Assembly (NCBI GenBank): GCA_002710495.1
Contig: PAKE01000003.1
Span: forward strand, 80,258 to 88,009
DNA from: Flavobacteriales bacterium
GTDB taxonomy: Bacteria > Bacteroidota > Bacteroidia > Flavobacteriales > BACL11
Direction: 5' to 3'
DNA: 7,752 nt
Shown here: positions 1-6,271 of the stretch, piece after piece
Layout: each line of letters opens with the position of its first letter
Position numbering within the stretch: the stretch's first letter is position 1
The notes under the pieces: model-generated
Databases searched by the model: none
The model's input: only the letters and a program-made list of their open reading frames with translations
Told to the model about the DNA's origin: nothing
Program-made: the position numbers and the translations under genes

Positions 1-725
1 TAGATGCAATTAATTATGGAGAGTTTAATGGAACAGATGTTGTAGGAAATTCAACTGCTACTTTTAACTCTTCTCAGCAAATTATCACTATAGGTTCTTC
101 TAAGAAAATTTCTAATAATTTTACTTTTGGAGCAAACATTAAGTTGTTAAATTCAATTTTAGAGACGTACCATGCTATGGCTCTTTCGTCAAATATCTCC
201 GCAACTTATTTTAATCAGAGTTCTAATTTTGCCTCTACATTTCTATTGAAAAACATTGGCAAACCAATCATAAATTACACTTCAGAAAAAGAGAATTTAC
301 CTTTTGAAGTTCAGTTAGGTATCTCAAAATCTTTGAAACATTTACCCTTTAAATATTCTATGGTATTACATCATCTAAATCAGTATGATATTTCTGATGA
401 TTATAATTTGAATACAATTTATGATCCAATTACAAATACAGTTCAAGTAAAAGATGAAACAATATCTAAAAAGATGTTGAGGCATGTAATAATTGGAGGA
501 GAGTTAAACCCATTTAGCAAGAGTTTTTATTTAAGGGGAGGATTTAATTTTCAAAGGAGAGAAGATTTAAAACTTTCTTCTGCATTTACTATGAGTGGTT
601 TCTCTTGGGGCTTAGGTTTTTCTATTAAGAAAGTTCAGATTAATTATTCTAGAAGTGCATTCCACACATCAAGTTCATTAAATAGTTTTTCTGTGATTAC
701 TAATCTTTCAAATTTCGGATTGTAA
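1..725 (+). CDS. porQ: Type IX secretion system protein PorQ, 5'-truncated by the window edge
   Basis: The frame is open from the first full codon at position 3 to the TAA at 723-725, giving the last 240 residues. A TTG at 144 can be read as a start but is internal, because homologous-looking sequence continues upstream to the window edge. PorQ is an outer-membrane beta-barrel protein of the PorV/FadL-like group. In the T9SS attachment complex it is known to tether PorZ on the cell surface, where cargo sorting domains are removed and cargo is anchored. The visible part shows alternating amphipathic beta segments, the block LPFEVQLGISKSLKHLPFKYSM followed by LHHLNQYDI, and a C-terminal strand NSFSVITNLSNFGL, all resembling PorQ as I remember it. 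The family is roughly 330 residues long, so about 90 are missing, including the signal peptide. Its stop overlaps the cmk start by one base. Old annotations sometimes call this family penicillin-binding protein; nothing here supports that. Confidence 0.85.
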   Translation, partial: DAINYGEFNGTDVVGNSTATFNSSQQIITIGSSKKISNNFTFGANIKLLNSILETYHAMALSSNISATYFNQSSNFASTFLLKNIGKPIINYTSEKENLPFEVQLGISKSLKHLPFKYSMVLHHLNQYDISDDYNLNTIYDPITNTVQVKDETISKKMLRHVIIGGELNPFSKSFYLRGGFNFQRREDLKLSSAFTMSGFSWGLGFSIKKVQINYSRSAFHTSSSLNSFSVITNLSNFGL

Positions 726-1417
726 TGAGTAAGAAAATAAATATAGCTATTGATGGACATTCTTCTTGCGGTAAAAGTACGATTGCGAAATCAATATCTC
801 AAAAATTCCAGATGAGATATATTGATACTGGAGCAATGTATCGGGCTATAACCTTATTCTGTTTGCAAAATAATTTAATTTCTGAAGGAATAGTAAATAC
901 TAAAGGTCTAAAAAAACATCTAGATTCTATTAATTTAGGTTTTGAATATAATTCTGAAAATAAAGTGTCGGAAACTTTTTTGAATGGAGAAAATATTGAA
1001 AATAAAATAAGAGGATTGCAAGTATCTGAAAATGTAAGTTTTGTTGCAAAAATCCCATTTGTTAGGAAAAAGTTAGTTCTTTTGCAACAAGAAATAGGAA
1101 AAGAGAAGAATGTAGTAATGGACGGTAGAGATATTGGTACAAAAGTTTTTCCTGATGCTGAAATCAAATTTTTTGTCACAGCTGATGTCCAGATTAGAGC
1201 AAAAAGAAGATTTGAAGAAATGAACTCAAAGGATGTGAGTTTTGATCAGATTTTAAATAATCTCAAAATGAGAGATGAAAATGATACACGCCGAGACACA
1301 AATCCTTTAAAAATGGCAGAAGATGCTATTTTAATTGATAATTCAGATAAATCATTAGAACAGCAAAATAATTTTGTTTTTTCTAAAATTGAAAAAGTAC
1401 TAAAAAATGGAAATTGA
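725..1417 (+). CDS. cmk: Cytidylate kinase ((d)CMP kinase)
   Basis: This cytoplasmic nucleoside monophosphate kinase transfers phosphate from ATP to CMP or dCMP, feeding CTP and dCTP pools. The 230-residue length is normal for the family. A P-loop lies at residues 11-19 (GHSSCGKST), followed by the substrate-site motif DTGAMYR at 34-40, DGRDIGT at 133-139, and the lid/Arg-rich segment RDENDTRRDTNPL at 183-195 that closes over the phosphates. The family-typical LIDNSD follows at 203-208. The start is set by the ATG sharing its first base with the porQ stop (TAATG), so coupling to porQ translation is likely. The 3' end overlaps ispH by 11 nt. cmk next to ispH and rpsA is a linkage seen in several bacterial phyla. 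The antisense ORF inside it is a frame shadow. Confidence 0.97.
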   Translation: MSKKINIAIDGHSSCGKSTIAKSISQKFQMRYIDTGAMYRAITLFCLQNNLISEGIVNTKGLKKHLDSINLGFEYNSENKVSETFLNGENIENKIRGLQVSENVSFVAKIPFVRKKLVLLQQEIGKEKNVVMDGRDIGTKVFPDAEIKFFVTADVQIRAKRRFEEMNSKDVSFDQILNNLKMRDENDTRRDTNPLKMAEDAILIDNSDKSLEQQNNFVFSKIEKVLKNGN

Positions 1418-2282
1418 AATAGATAAATATTCCGGATTTTGTTTTGGGGTAGTGTACGCTATTCAGATGGCTGAAGAGGAGTTAAAAGAGAGTGATTTTC
1501 TTCTTTGCTTGGGAGATATAGTGCATAACAATAAAGAAGTTGAGAGGTTAAATCACTTGGGATTGAAAGTAATAGATCATGATGATTTAAAGAATTATCA
1601 TGATTGTAAAGTTTTAATCAGAGCCCATGGAGAACCACCTTCCACTTACAAAATTGCAATGGAGAATAATATACAATTGTTGGACGCTTCTTGTCCTGTA
1701 GTTTTGAAATTACAACATCAAATAAAAGAGGGGTATAAAAGTGCTTCTGATATTGATGGTCAGATTGTAGTTTATGGTAAAAAGGGTCATGCTGAAGTTA
1801 TTGGATTATTAGGTCAGATTGAAGGAGATGCTATTGTAGTTTCTTCAATTGAAGATTTAAATCAATTGGATTTTAATCGGCCAATTTATATGTATTCACA
1901 AACTACTAAAAGTCCCAAAAATTATTCTGATATTAAAAGAGAAATTGAGAAAAGAAGAAAAAAAATTGGTATCAACAAGCCTCTTCAGTTTGTAGTTAAC
2001 GACACTCTTTGTAGGCAAGTTTCAGGTAGAGAACCTCAATTAAAACAGTTTTCCGCAAAACATGATGTTATTATTTTTGTAAGTGGGAAGAAAAGTTCGA
2101 ACGGAAAGATGTTGTATGAATCTTGTAAAAATGAAAACACTAATTCTTATTTTATTTCAGATGTAAATGAAATACACTCTGATTGGTTTTTGTTAGCAAA
2201 TTCAGTAGGTGTTTGTGGAGCAACTTCTACTCCATTATGGCTGATGGAAAGAGTTTCTAAATTTATTTCTAAAATAAAATAG
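1407..2282 (+). CDS. ispH: 4-hydroxy-3-methylbut-2-enyl diphosphate reductase (IspH/LytB)
   Basis: IspH is the terminal iron-sulfur enzyme of the MEP pathway; it reductively dehydroxylates HMBPP to IPP and DMAPP in the cytoplasm. The three conserved cluster-ligand cysteines are present: C12 in SGFCFGV, C96 in DASCPVV and C202 in NDTLCRQVSGRE. Substrate-site residues are also visible: H40-N41 (IVHN), H74 and E76 in RAHGEP, H128 and E130 in KGHAEVIG, T166-T167 in SQTTKS, and the GATSTP motif at 271-276. The 291-residue length fits the Bacteroidota form, whose third cysteine motif (NDT-C-RQV) differs from the enterobacterial NTICDAT version. The start lies inside the cmk 3' end (11-nt overlap), leaving no room for a separate ribosome-binding site and implying coupled translation. 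No cysteine ligand is missing and the reading frame is intact, so the enzyme should be active. Confidence 0.97.
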   Translation: MEIEIDKYSGFCFGVVYAIQMAEEELKESDFLLCLGDIVHNNKEVERLNHLGLKVIDHDDLKNYHDCKVLIRAHGEPPSTYKIAMENNIQLLDASCPVVLKLQHQIKEGYKSASDIDGQIVVYGKKGHAEVIGLLGQIEGDAIVVSSIEDLNQLDFNRPIYMYSQTTKSPKNYSDIKREIEKRRKKIGINKPLQFVVNDTLCRQVSGREPQLKQFSAKHDVIIFVSGKKSSNGKMLYESCKNENTNSYFISDVNEIHSDWFLLANSVGVCGATSTPLWLMERVSKFISKIK

Positions 2283-2291
2283 AAAAACTCC

Positions 2292-2319
2292 TTTGTTTTT
2301 TCTGATTATTGTATATTTG
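2292..2319 (+). promoter_or_regulatory. Candidate Bacteroidota-type promoter for rpsA
   Basis: The sequence TATATTTG at 2312-2319 exactly matches the TAnnTTTG -7 element used by the Bacteroidota housekeeping sigma factor. A TTTG at 2292-2295 could be the -33 element, but the 16-nt gap is a little shorter than the usual 17-23. It is the only exact TAnnTTTG I noticed between ispH and rpsA. It would start transcription near 2324 and give a leader of about 115 nt. In this A+T-rich sequence such octamers also occur by chance, so position rather than the match alone supports the call. Confidence 0.55.
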
Positions 2320-2379
2320 CAAACCTTTTTATTATGTTTATTTAAGGAGAAAAAGGGAAAATATTGAATAATTAATTCC

Positions 2380-2418
2380 TCTCGGAATTCCAAACATTAA
2401 CCTTAAATGGATCCGAGA
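2380..2418 (+). promoter_or_regulatory. Hairpin in the rpsA 5' leader
   Basis: TCTCGGA at 2380-2386 is perfectly complementary to TCCGAGA at 2412-2418, giving a 7-bp stem with four G-C pairs. A short inner helix is possible (CCA 2390-2392 with TGG 2408-2410). The structure ends 20 nt before the rpsA start, and its 3' arm covers codons 2-4 of a tiny upstream ORF. There is no T tract after it, so it is not a terminator. It could be an autoregulatory element for S1, since many ribosomal protein genes have such leaders, but I do not recognise a named RNA family here. Confidence 0.45.
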
Positions 2419-2436
2419 TACAAGAAGAACGGATAA
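2407..2436 (+). CDS. Possible 9-codon upstream ORF (leader peptide) of rpsA
   Basis: An ATG at 2407 opens a nine-codon frame, MDPRYKKNG, stopping at TAA 2434-2436 with only two bases before the rpsA ATG at 2439. That spacing would allow a terminating ribosome to restart on rpsA. Its start codon sits in or next to the loop of the leader hairpin, and its early codons form the hairpin's 3' arm, so translating it would open the stem. Against it: no clear ribosome-binding site, and ORFs this short arise easily by chance. The segment is more G+C-rich than normal spacer DNA here, which could equally reflect RNA structure. No function can be assigned. Confidence 0.25.
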   Translation: MDPRYKKNG

Positions 2437-2438
2437 AG

Positions 2439-4415
2439 ATGTCAGAAAAAGAGGTGAAATCTACGTCAAAAAAGACTGTAAAGAAAGCTGCAAAAACTAC
2501 TAAAAAATCTGCAACAACTAATAAAAAAGCGGCTACAAAATCCACTAAAAAGAATAAAGAGGTAACAGAAGAGGTTGTACAAACAACTCCAGAAGCTGTT
2601 TCTGAAACTGCTGTTGAAGAAGTTAAATCAGAAGAGATTGAAACTAAAATAGAAGAACCAAAAGCAAAATCAGAAGATTTTGATTGGTCAACTGTTTTAC
2701 GAGAGGAATCTGATAAAGATGTAAACAAAGAAGAAGAATCAATGTATTCTTTAACAATGCCTAAGATTGAAGAGAAACAAGTTTTAGACGGAAAAATTGT
2801 AAGTATTTCAGAAAGAGAAGTAATTGTAGATATTAACTTTAAGTCTGATGGTGTAATTTCTAGTTCAGAATTTAAATATAATGAAGACCTACAGATAGGA
2901 GATGAAGTTGAAATCTTAGTTGAAAAACAAGAAGATAAAAATGGCCAATTAATTTTATCCCACAGAAGAGCTAGAGTTTTAAGAGCCTGGGAAAAAGTAA
3001 ATATTGCTTTGGAAACTGGAGAAGTAGTTCATGGTAAAATAAAGAGTAGAACTAAAGGAGGTATGATTGCTGAAGTATTTGGAATTGAAGCCTTTTTACC
3101 TGGTTCTCAGATTGATGTTAAACCAATAAGAGATTATGATGAGTATGTTGGTAGAGATATGGAATTTAAGGTTGTAAAAGTAAATGAAGCTTACAGAAAC
3201 GTTGTAGTTTCTCATAAAGCACTTATTGAAGCAGACCTTGAAGGACAGAAAGCAGAAATCATGTCTAAATTAGAAAAAGGACAAGTAATTGAAGGTGTTG
3301 TGAAGAACATTACATCATACGGTGTTTTTGTTGATTTAGGAGGTGTTGATGGATTAATTCATATTACTGATCTATCTTGGGGTAGAGTTTCTCATCCAGA
3401 AGAAGTAGTAAAATTAGACGAAACTATTAATGTTGTAATCTTAGAATTTGATAAAGAAAAGAAAAGAATTCAACTTGGTTTAAAACAATTAGGTGAACAT
3501 CCTTGGGATTCTTTAGATGAAAAAATTAAAGAAGGGGATACAGTAAAAGGGAAAGTTGTTGTTGTTGCTGATTATGGTGTGTTTGTTGAGATTCAGACAG
3601 GAGTTGAAGCTTTAGTTCATGTTTCTGAAATGTCATGGTCAACTCATTTAAAGAGTGCGGGAGACTTCTATAAAGTAGGGGATGAAATTGAAGCAAAGAT
3701 TTTAACTTTAGATAGAGAGGAAAGAAAAATGTCATTAGGAGTTAAACAATTAACAGAAGATCCTTGGGTAATTATCGATAAAAAATATTCTGTAGGTTCT
3801 AGACACGCTGTAAAAGTTAGAAACTTTACAAACTTCGGTATTTTTGTTGAGTTAGAAGAGGGTATTGATGGTCTTGTTCACATTTCAGATTTATCTTGGA
3901 CAAAGAAAATTAAGCATCCAGCAGAATTTACTAAAGTAGGAGAATCTATAGATGTAATTGTTTTAGAGATTGATATTGATAATAGAAGAATTAGTTTAGG
4001 ACATAAACAAATTGAAGTTGACCCATGGGATAATTATGAGACTACATATATTGTTGGCAATGATTTTGATGGTACTGTTACAGAAATTTTTGCTAAGGGA
4101 GCGATTATCAGTTTAGGAGATGATGATGTTGAATCTTTTTCCCCGTTAAGATATCTTGTAAAGGAAGATGATAGCAAACTTACCGTTGGTGAATCTTCTA
4201 CTTTTAGAGTGTTAGAGTTTTCTAAGGAAAATAGGAGAATTTTAGTTTCTCATACCTCTACTTTTAAAGACGAGGAAATAAAAAACAAAAAGAAAGAAAA
4301 ATCAACTACAGCGAGAGTTGTGAAAAAAATACAAGAAACACAACAGAAATCTACACTTGGTGATTTAGATTCTCTGTCTAGTTTGAAAGATAACCTTGAA
4401 GAAGAAGGTGAGTAA
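2439..4415 (+). CDS. rpsA: 30S ribosomal protein S1 (bS1)
   Basis: S1 binds the small subunit and delivers mRNA to it, acting as an RNA-unfolding clamp during initiation. The 658 residues hold an N-terminal Lys/Ala/Thr-rich tract (about 8-40), an acidic stretch (41-100), then six S1/OB-fold repeats at roughly 113-176, 194-260, 281-350, 366-437, 451-524 and 539-606. Repeats 3-5 carry the clearest signature (GVFVDL...GLIHITDLSW, GVFVEI...ALVHVSEMSW, GIFVEL...GLVHISDLSW), and inter-domain linkers contain HPWD, DPWV and DPWD at 355-358, 441-444 and 528-531. A second Lys-rich patch (615-630) precedes the tail TLGDLDSLSSLKDNLEEE. By family knowledge, repeats 1-2 dock on the ribosome and 3-6 bind RNA. 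The start is the first ATG in frame, with an A-rich upstream and no Shine-Dalgarno. It probably has its own promoter and ends at a strong terminator. E. coli S1 lacks the charged N-terminal extension; Bacteroidota versions have it. Confidence 0.97.
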   Translation: MSEKEVKSTSKKTVKKAAKTTKKSATTNKKAATKSTKKNKEVTEEVVQTTPEAVSETAVEEVKSEEIETKIEEPKAKSEDFDWSTVLREESDKDVNKEEESMYSLTMPKIEEKQVLDGKIVSISEREVIVDINFKSDGVISSSEFKYNEDLQIGDEVEILVEKQEDKNGQLILSHRRARVLRAWEKVNIALETGEVVHGKIKSRTKGGMIAEVFGIEAFLPGSQIDVKPIRDYDEYVGRDMEFKVVKVNEAYRNVVVSHKALIEADLEGQKAEIMSKLEKGQVIEGVVKNITSYGVFVDLGGVDGLIHITDLSWGRVSHPEEVVKLDETINVVILEFDKEKKRIQLGLKQLGEHPWDSLDEKIKEGDTVKGKVVVVADYGVFVEIQTGVEALVHVSEMSWSTHLKSAGDFYKVGDEIEAKILTLDREERKMSLGVKQLTEDPWVIIDKKYSVGSRHAVKVRNFTNFGIFVELEEGIDGLVHISDLSWTKKIKHPAEFTKVGESIDVIVLEIDIDNRRISLGHKQIEVDPWDNYETTYIVGNDFDGTVTEIFAKGAIISLGDDDVESFSPLRYLVKEDDSKLTVGESSTFRVLEFSKENRRILVSHTSTFKDEEIKNKKKEKSTTARVVKKIQETQQKSTLGDLDSLSSLKDNLEEEGE

Positions 4416-4416
4416 T

Positions 4417-4452
4417 TAAAAAAAGTCCTAATTTTTATTAGGACTTTTTTTA
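4417..4452. terminator. Intrinsic terminator after rpsA, symmetric
   Basis: A near-perfect inverted repeat begins one base after the rpsA stop codon. The core stem AGTCCTAAT (4424-4432) pairs with ATTAGGACT (4437-4445) across a TTTT loop, and the flanking A tract pairs with the T tract for a total of about 16 bp. The T run at 4445-4451 terminates + strand transcripts, and the A run at 4418-4424 makes the element work equally on the - strand. It separates rpsA from the pyrR group, whose first start codon is only 21 nt downstream. Confidence 0.93.
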
Positions 4453-4455
4453 TAC

Positions 4456-4463
4456 TATTTTTG
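4456..4463 (+). promoter_or_regulatory. Possible -7 promoter element for pyrR
   Basis: TATTTTTG matches the Bacteroidota TAnnTTTG element and lies directly after the rpsA terminator, 10 nt before the pyrR ATG. If used, transcription would begin about 4-6 nt before the start codon, giving a nearly leaderless message. No TTG or TTTG is visible at the expected upstream distance, because that position is occupied by the terminator stem, so the assignment is weak. Low-level read-through of the terminator is the alternative source of pyrR mRNA. Confidence 0.3.
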
Positions 4464-4473
4464 TCGGTATAAA

Positions 4474-5022
4474 ATGAAAATGGAAAAACAAATAGTAAGT
4501 AGTGATCAATTTGTAATAATGATTGAAAGATTATCACATCAGCTAATTGAGAATCATGGAGATTTTTCAGATACAATTCTTGTTGGAATTCAACCAAGAG
4601 GAGTAGAGTTTTCAAAAAGAATTTTGGAAAAACTAAATCAGATTTCTAGTAATAATATACAATCTGGTAATCTAGATATTACATTTTTCAGAGATGATTT
4701 TGGAAGGAGAGATGTGCCAATTGAAGCTCAAGAATTAGATATGAACGTCTCTGTAGAAGGAAAAAGAGTTGTTCTAATTGATGATGTGTTATTTACTGGT
4801 AGATCAATAAGATCAGCTATGGATGCCTTACTTAGTTTTGGTAGACCAAAACAAGTAGAACTAATGGTTTTAATTGACAGAAGATTAACTAGAGATCTTC
4901 CTATTCATCCAAATTATGTTGGAAGAACAGTGGATACAATACTAGAAGAGAAAATAATTGTAAGATGGGAATCTTCTCACTCGGAAGATAAAATAATTTT
5001 AATAAATTCTGAAAATGAGTAA
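4474..5022 (+). CDS. pyrR: PyrR: pyrimidine operon regulator / uracil phosphoribosyltransferase family
   Basis: PyrR proteins have a type I phosphoribosyltransferase fold. In Bacillus they bind pyr mRNA in response to UMP and also make UMP from uracil and PRPP. The 182-residue length is typical. The PRPP-binding loop VVLIDDVLFTGRSIR spans 99-113 with the paired acidic residues D103-D104. The early LVGIQPRG (36-43), the segment ITFFRDDFGRRD (69-80) and the PyrR-specific run from L133 through DRR, LPIHPNYVGR to T152 are all present, which separates it from plain uracil or hypoxanthine phosphoribosyltransferases. ATG at 4480 (residue 3) is an equally plausible start in the A-rich context. It overlaps pyrB by 8 nt, tying it to pyrimidine synthesis. 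I see no PyrR-binding loop of the Bacillus type near it, so whether it still acts as an RNA-binding attenuator here is unknown. Confidence 0.94.
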   Translation: MKMEKQIVSSDQFVIMIERLSHQLIENHGDFSDTILVGIQPRGVEFSKRILEKLNQISSNNIQSGNLDITFFRDDFGRRDVPIEAQELDMNVSVEGKRVVLIDDVLFTGRSIRSAMDALLSFGRPKQVELMVLIDRRLTRDLPIHPNYVGRTVDTILEEKIIVRWESSHSEDKIILINSENE

Positions 5023-5944
5023 ATTATCGGTAGATCATCTTTTAGGGATAAAGAATCTGAAGAAAAAAGATATTGAGTTAATTTTTAAAACAGCAGATAA
5101 TTTTAAAAGAATTATTAATCAGCCCATTAAAAAAGTCCCAACACTTAGAGATATTACCATTGCGAATTTATTTTTCGAAAATTCTACAAGAACACGACTT
5201 TCGTTTGAACTTGCAGAAAAACGACTTTCATCAGATGTTGTGAATTTTTCCTCATCTTCCTCCTCAGTAAAAAAAGGTGAAACCTTAGTTGATACGGTAA
5301 ACAATATTTTAGCTATGAAGGTTGATATGGTAGTTATGCGTCATCCAAATCCTGGAGCAGCTGAATTTCTGTCTAGAAATGTAGAGTCGAAAATTATAAA
5401 TGCAGGTGATGGGTCTCATGAACATCCTACACAAGCTTTGTTAGATTCGTATTCGATTAGAGAAAAACTTGGTAGTGTAGAAGGGAAAAAAATTGTAATT
5501 ATCGGAGATATTCTTCATTCTAGAGTAGCATTGTCTAATTTCCATTGTCTTAAAAAACTAGATGCTGAAGTTAGGGTTTGTGGCCCCTCTACATTAATAC
5601 CAAAATATCTTGATTCTTTAGGAGTAAAACATTTTACAAATATAAAAGAAGCACTTAACTGGTGTGATGTAGCAAATATATTACGAATTCAGCTGGAAAG
5701 ACAAGATGTAAATTATTTTCCTTCATTTAGAGAATATTCTATGGTTTATGGTGTCAATAAAGAGTTGTTAGATTCCTTAGATAAAGAAATTGTAATAATG
5801 CACCCTGGTCCGATAAATAGAGGAGTAGAATTAAGTTCGGATGTAGCGGATTCGGAACACTCAATAATTTTAGATCAGGTAGAGAATGGAGTAGCAATAA
5901 GGATGGCGGTTATATATTTGTTAGCTCAGAAAATTAACAAATAG
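5015..5944 (+). CDS. pyrB: Aspartate carbamoyltransferase catalytic subunit
   Basis: PyrB condenses carbamoyl phosphate with aspartate, the first committed step of UMP synthesis. The 309-residue protein has the carbamoyl phosphate motif STRTR at 57-61, the mobile loop lysine K87 in SSVKKGET (contributed to the neighbouring subunit's active site), RHPNPGA at 109-115, HEHPTQ at 135-140 and the C-terminal MHPGPINRG at 262-270. The aspartate-side arginine region LRIQLERQ (223-230) fits ATCase rather than ornithine carbamoyltransferase. A six-serine run (79-84) precedes the K87 loop. The start codon overlaps the pyrR end (ATGAGTAA) and the stop TAG touches the next ATG, so expression should be coupled on both sides. 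No pyrI regulatory subunit gene is adjacent, so a stand-alone catalytic trimer controlled at gene level, as in Bacillus, is likely. Confidence 0.97.
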   Translation: MSKLSVDHLLGIKNLKKKDIELIFKTADNFKRIINQPIKKVPTLRDITIANLFFENSTRTRLSFELAEKRLSSDVVNFSSSSSSVKKGETLVDTVNNILAMKVDMVVMRHPNPGAAEFLSRNVESKIINAGDGSHEHPTQALLDSYSIREKLGSVEGKKIVIIGDILHSRVALSNFHCLKKLDAEVRVCGPSTLIPKYLDSLGVKHFTNIKEALNWCDVANILRIQLERQDVNYFPSFREYSMVYGVNKELLDSLDKEIVIMHPGPINRGVELSSDVADSEHSIILDQVENGVAIRMAVIYLLAQKINK

Positions 5945-6250
5945 ATGAATGATTTAGTAAACGGAAATACTTTGGTTTTTAAAGTATCAGAGCAAGGTGA
6001 GATAGGAGAATTAAATTTCACAGGTGATGTTACTAATTTTATTGCAGACATGTCAGATGTAACATCAGAAGTAATTGAGATTATTAAAAATAATTTGATT
6101 ACATTTGGCCAATCAATTGATCCGAAAAAAGGTTCTTTTGTTGTTGTTTCTACTCATCAGTTTGATGAAAATTTAAATATAGTTCCAACAATGCAAGAGG
6201 CCTTTGATTATATAGAAATGGAAGATATTGAAAGACAATTAGATTTTTAA
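5945..6250 (+). CDS. Small conserved Bacteroidota protein, STAS-like, rnz-associated
   Basis: This acidic 101-residue cytoplasmic protein has no signal peptide or membrane segment. It starts at the base after the pyrB stop (TAGATG). The alternation of short beta stretches (TLVFKV, GELNF, SFVVVST, LNIVP) and helices fits a degenerate STAS/anti-sigma-antagonist-like fold. The C-terminus from about residue 79, ending IEMEDIERQLDF, resembles a family I recall just upstream of ribonuclease Z in Flavobacteriia, ending in something like EMEEIERDLGF. That recollection is from memory and not checked by search. The conserved serine phosphorylation site of classical SpoIIAA-type proteins is not obvious. 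No partner kinase or sigma factor is in the window, and function is unknown. It is separated from rnz here by a secreted protein gene. Confidence 0.75.
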   Translation: MNDLVNGNTLVFKVSEQGEIGELNFTGDVTNFIADMSDVTSEVIEIIKNNLITFGQSIDPKKGSFVVVSTHQFDENLNIVPTMQEAFDYIEMEDIERQLDF

Positions 6251-6271
6251 TAATAACAAATAAATAAAATT

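Noticed and set aside
144..725. Complete short gene starting at TTG 144
   Set aside because: The same frame stays open to the window start with PorQ-like sequence, so 144 is an internal codon of a truncated gene.
799..1179. 126-codon antisense ORF inside cmk
   Set aside because: cmk on the + strand carries all family motifs; the reverse frame reads as low-complexity Phe/Ser/Ile-rich sequence with no recognisable domain.
1369..1376. TAATTTTG as a promoter for ispH inside the cmk end
   Set aside because: There is no -33 partner at a suitable distance. Several such octamers are expected by chance in 7.7 kb of this composition, and ispH is already overlapped by cmk.
2281..2303. Terminator after ispH (A-rich arm pairing with a T-rich arm)
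   Set aside because: The stem has only one G-C pair, so it is weak, and it overlaps the possible -33 element of the rpsA promoter; any A run followed by a T run would look like this in such A+T-rich DNA.
2372..2728. 118-codon antisense ORF over the rpsA start
   Set aside because: It is the complement of the Lys/Glu-rich N-terminus of S1, producing Ser/Phe/Val-rich nonsense. A long reverse frame is expected opposite AAA/GAA-rich coding.
4424..4445. AGTCC in the rpsA terminator as part of a PyrR-binding loop
   Set aside because: Only the first five bases resemble the Bacillus binding loop; the conserved GAGG portion and loop are missing, and the structure is fully explained as a terminator.
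4250..4615. 121-codon antisense ORF across the rpsA end and pyrR start
   Set aside because: It runs straight through the bidirectional terminator and two well-supported genes, and shows no motif.
5250..5268. Six-serine tract in pyrB as a sign of frameshift or repeat expansion
   Set aside because: The serine-rich run before the KKGET loop is normal for ATCases, the codons are mixed TCC/TCA/TCT, and the frame is intact on both sides.
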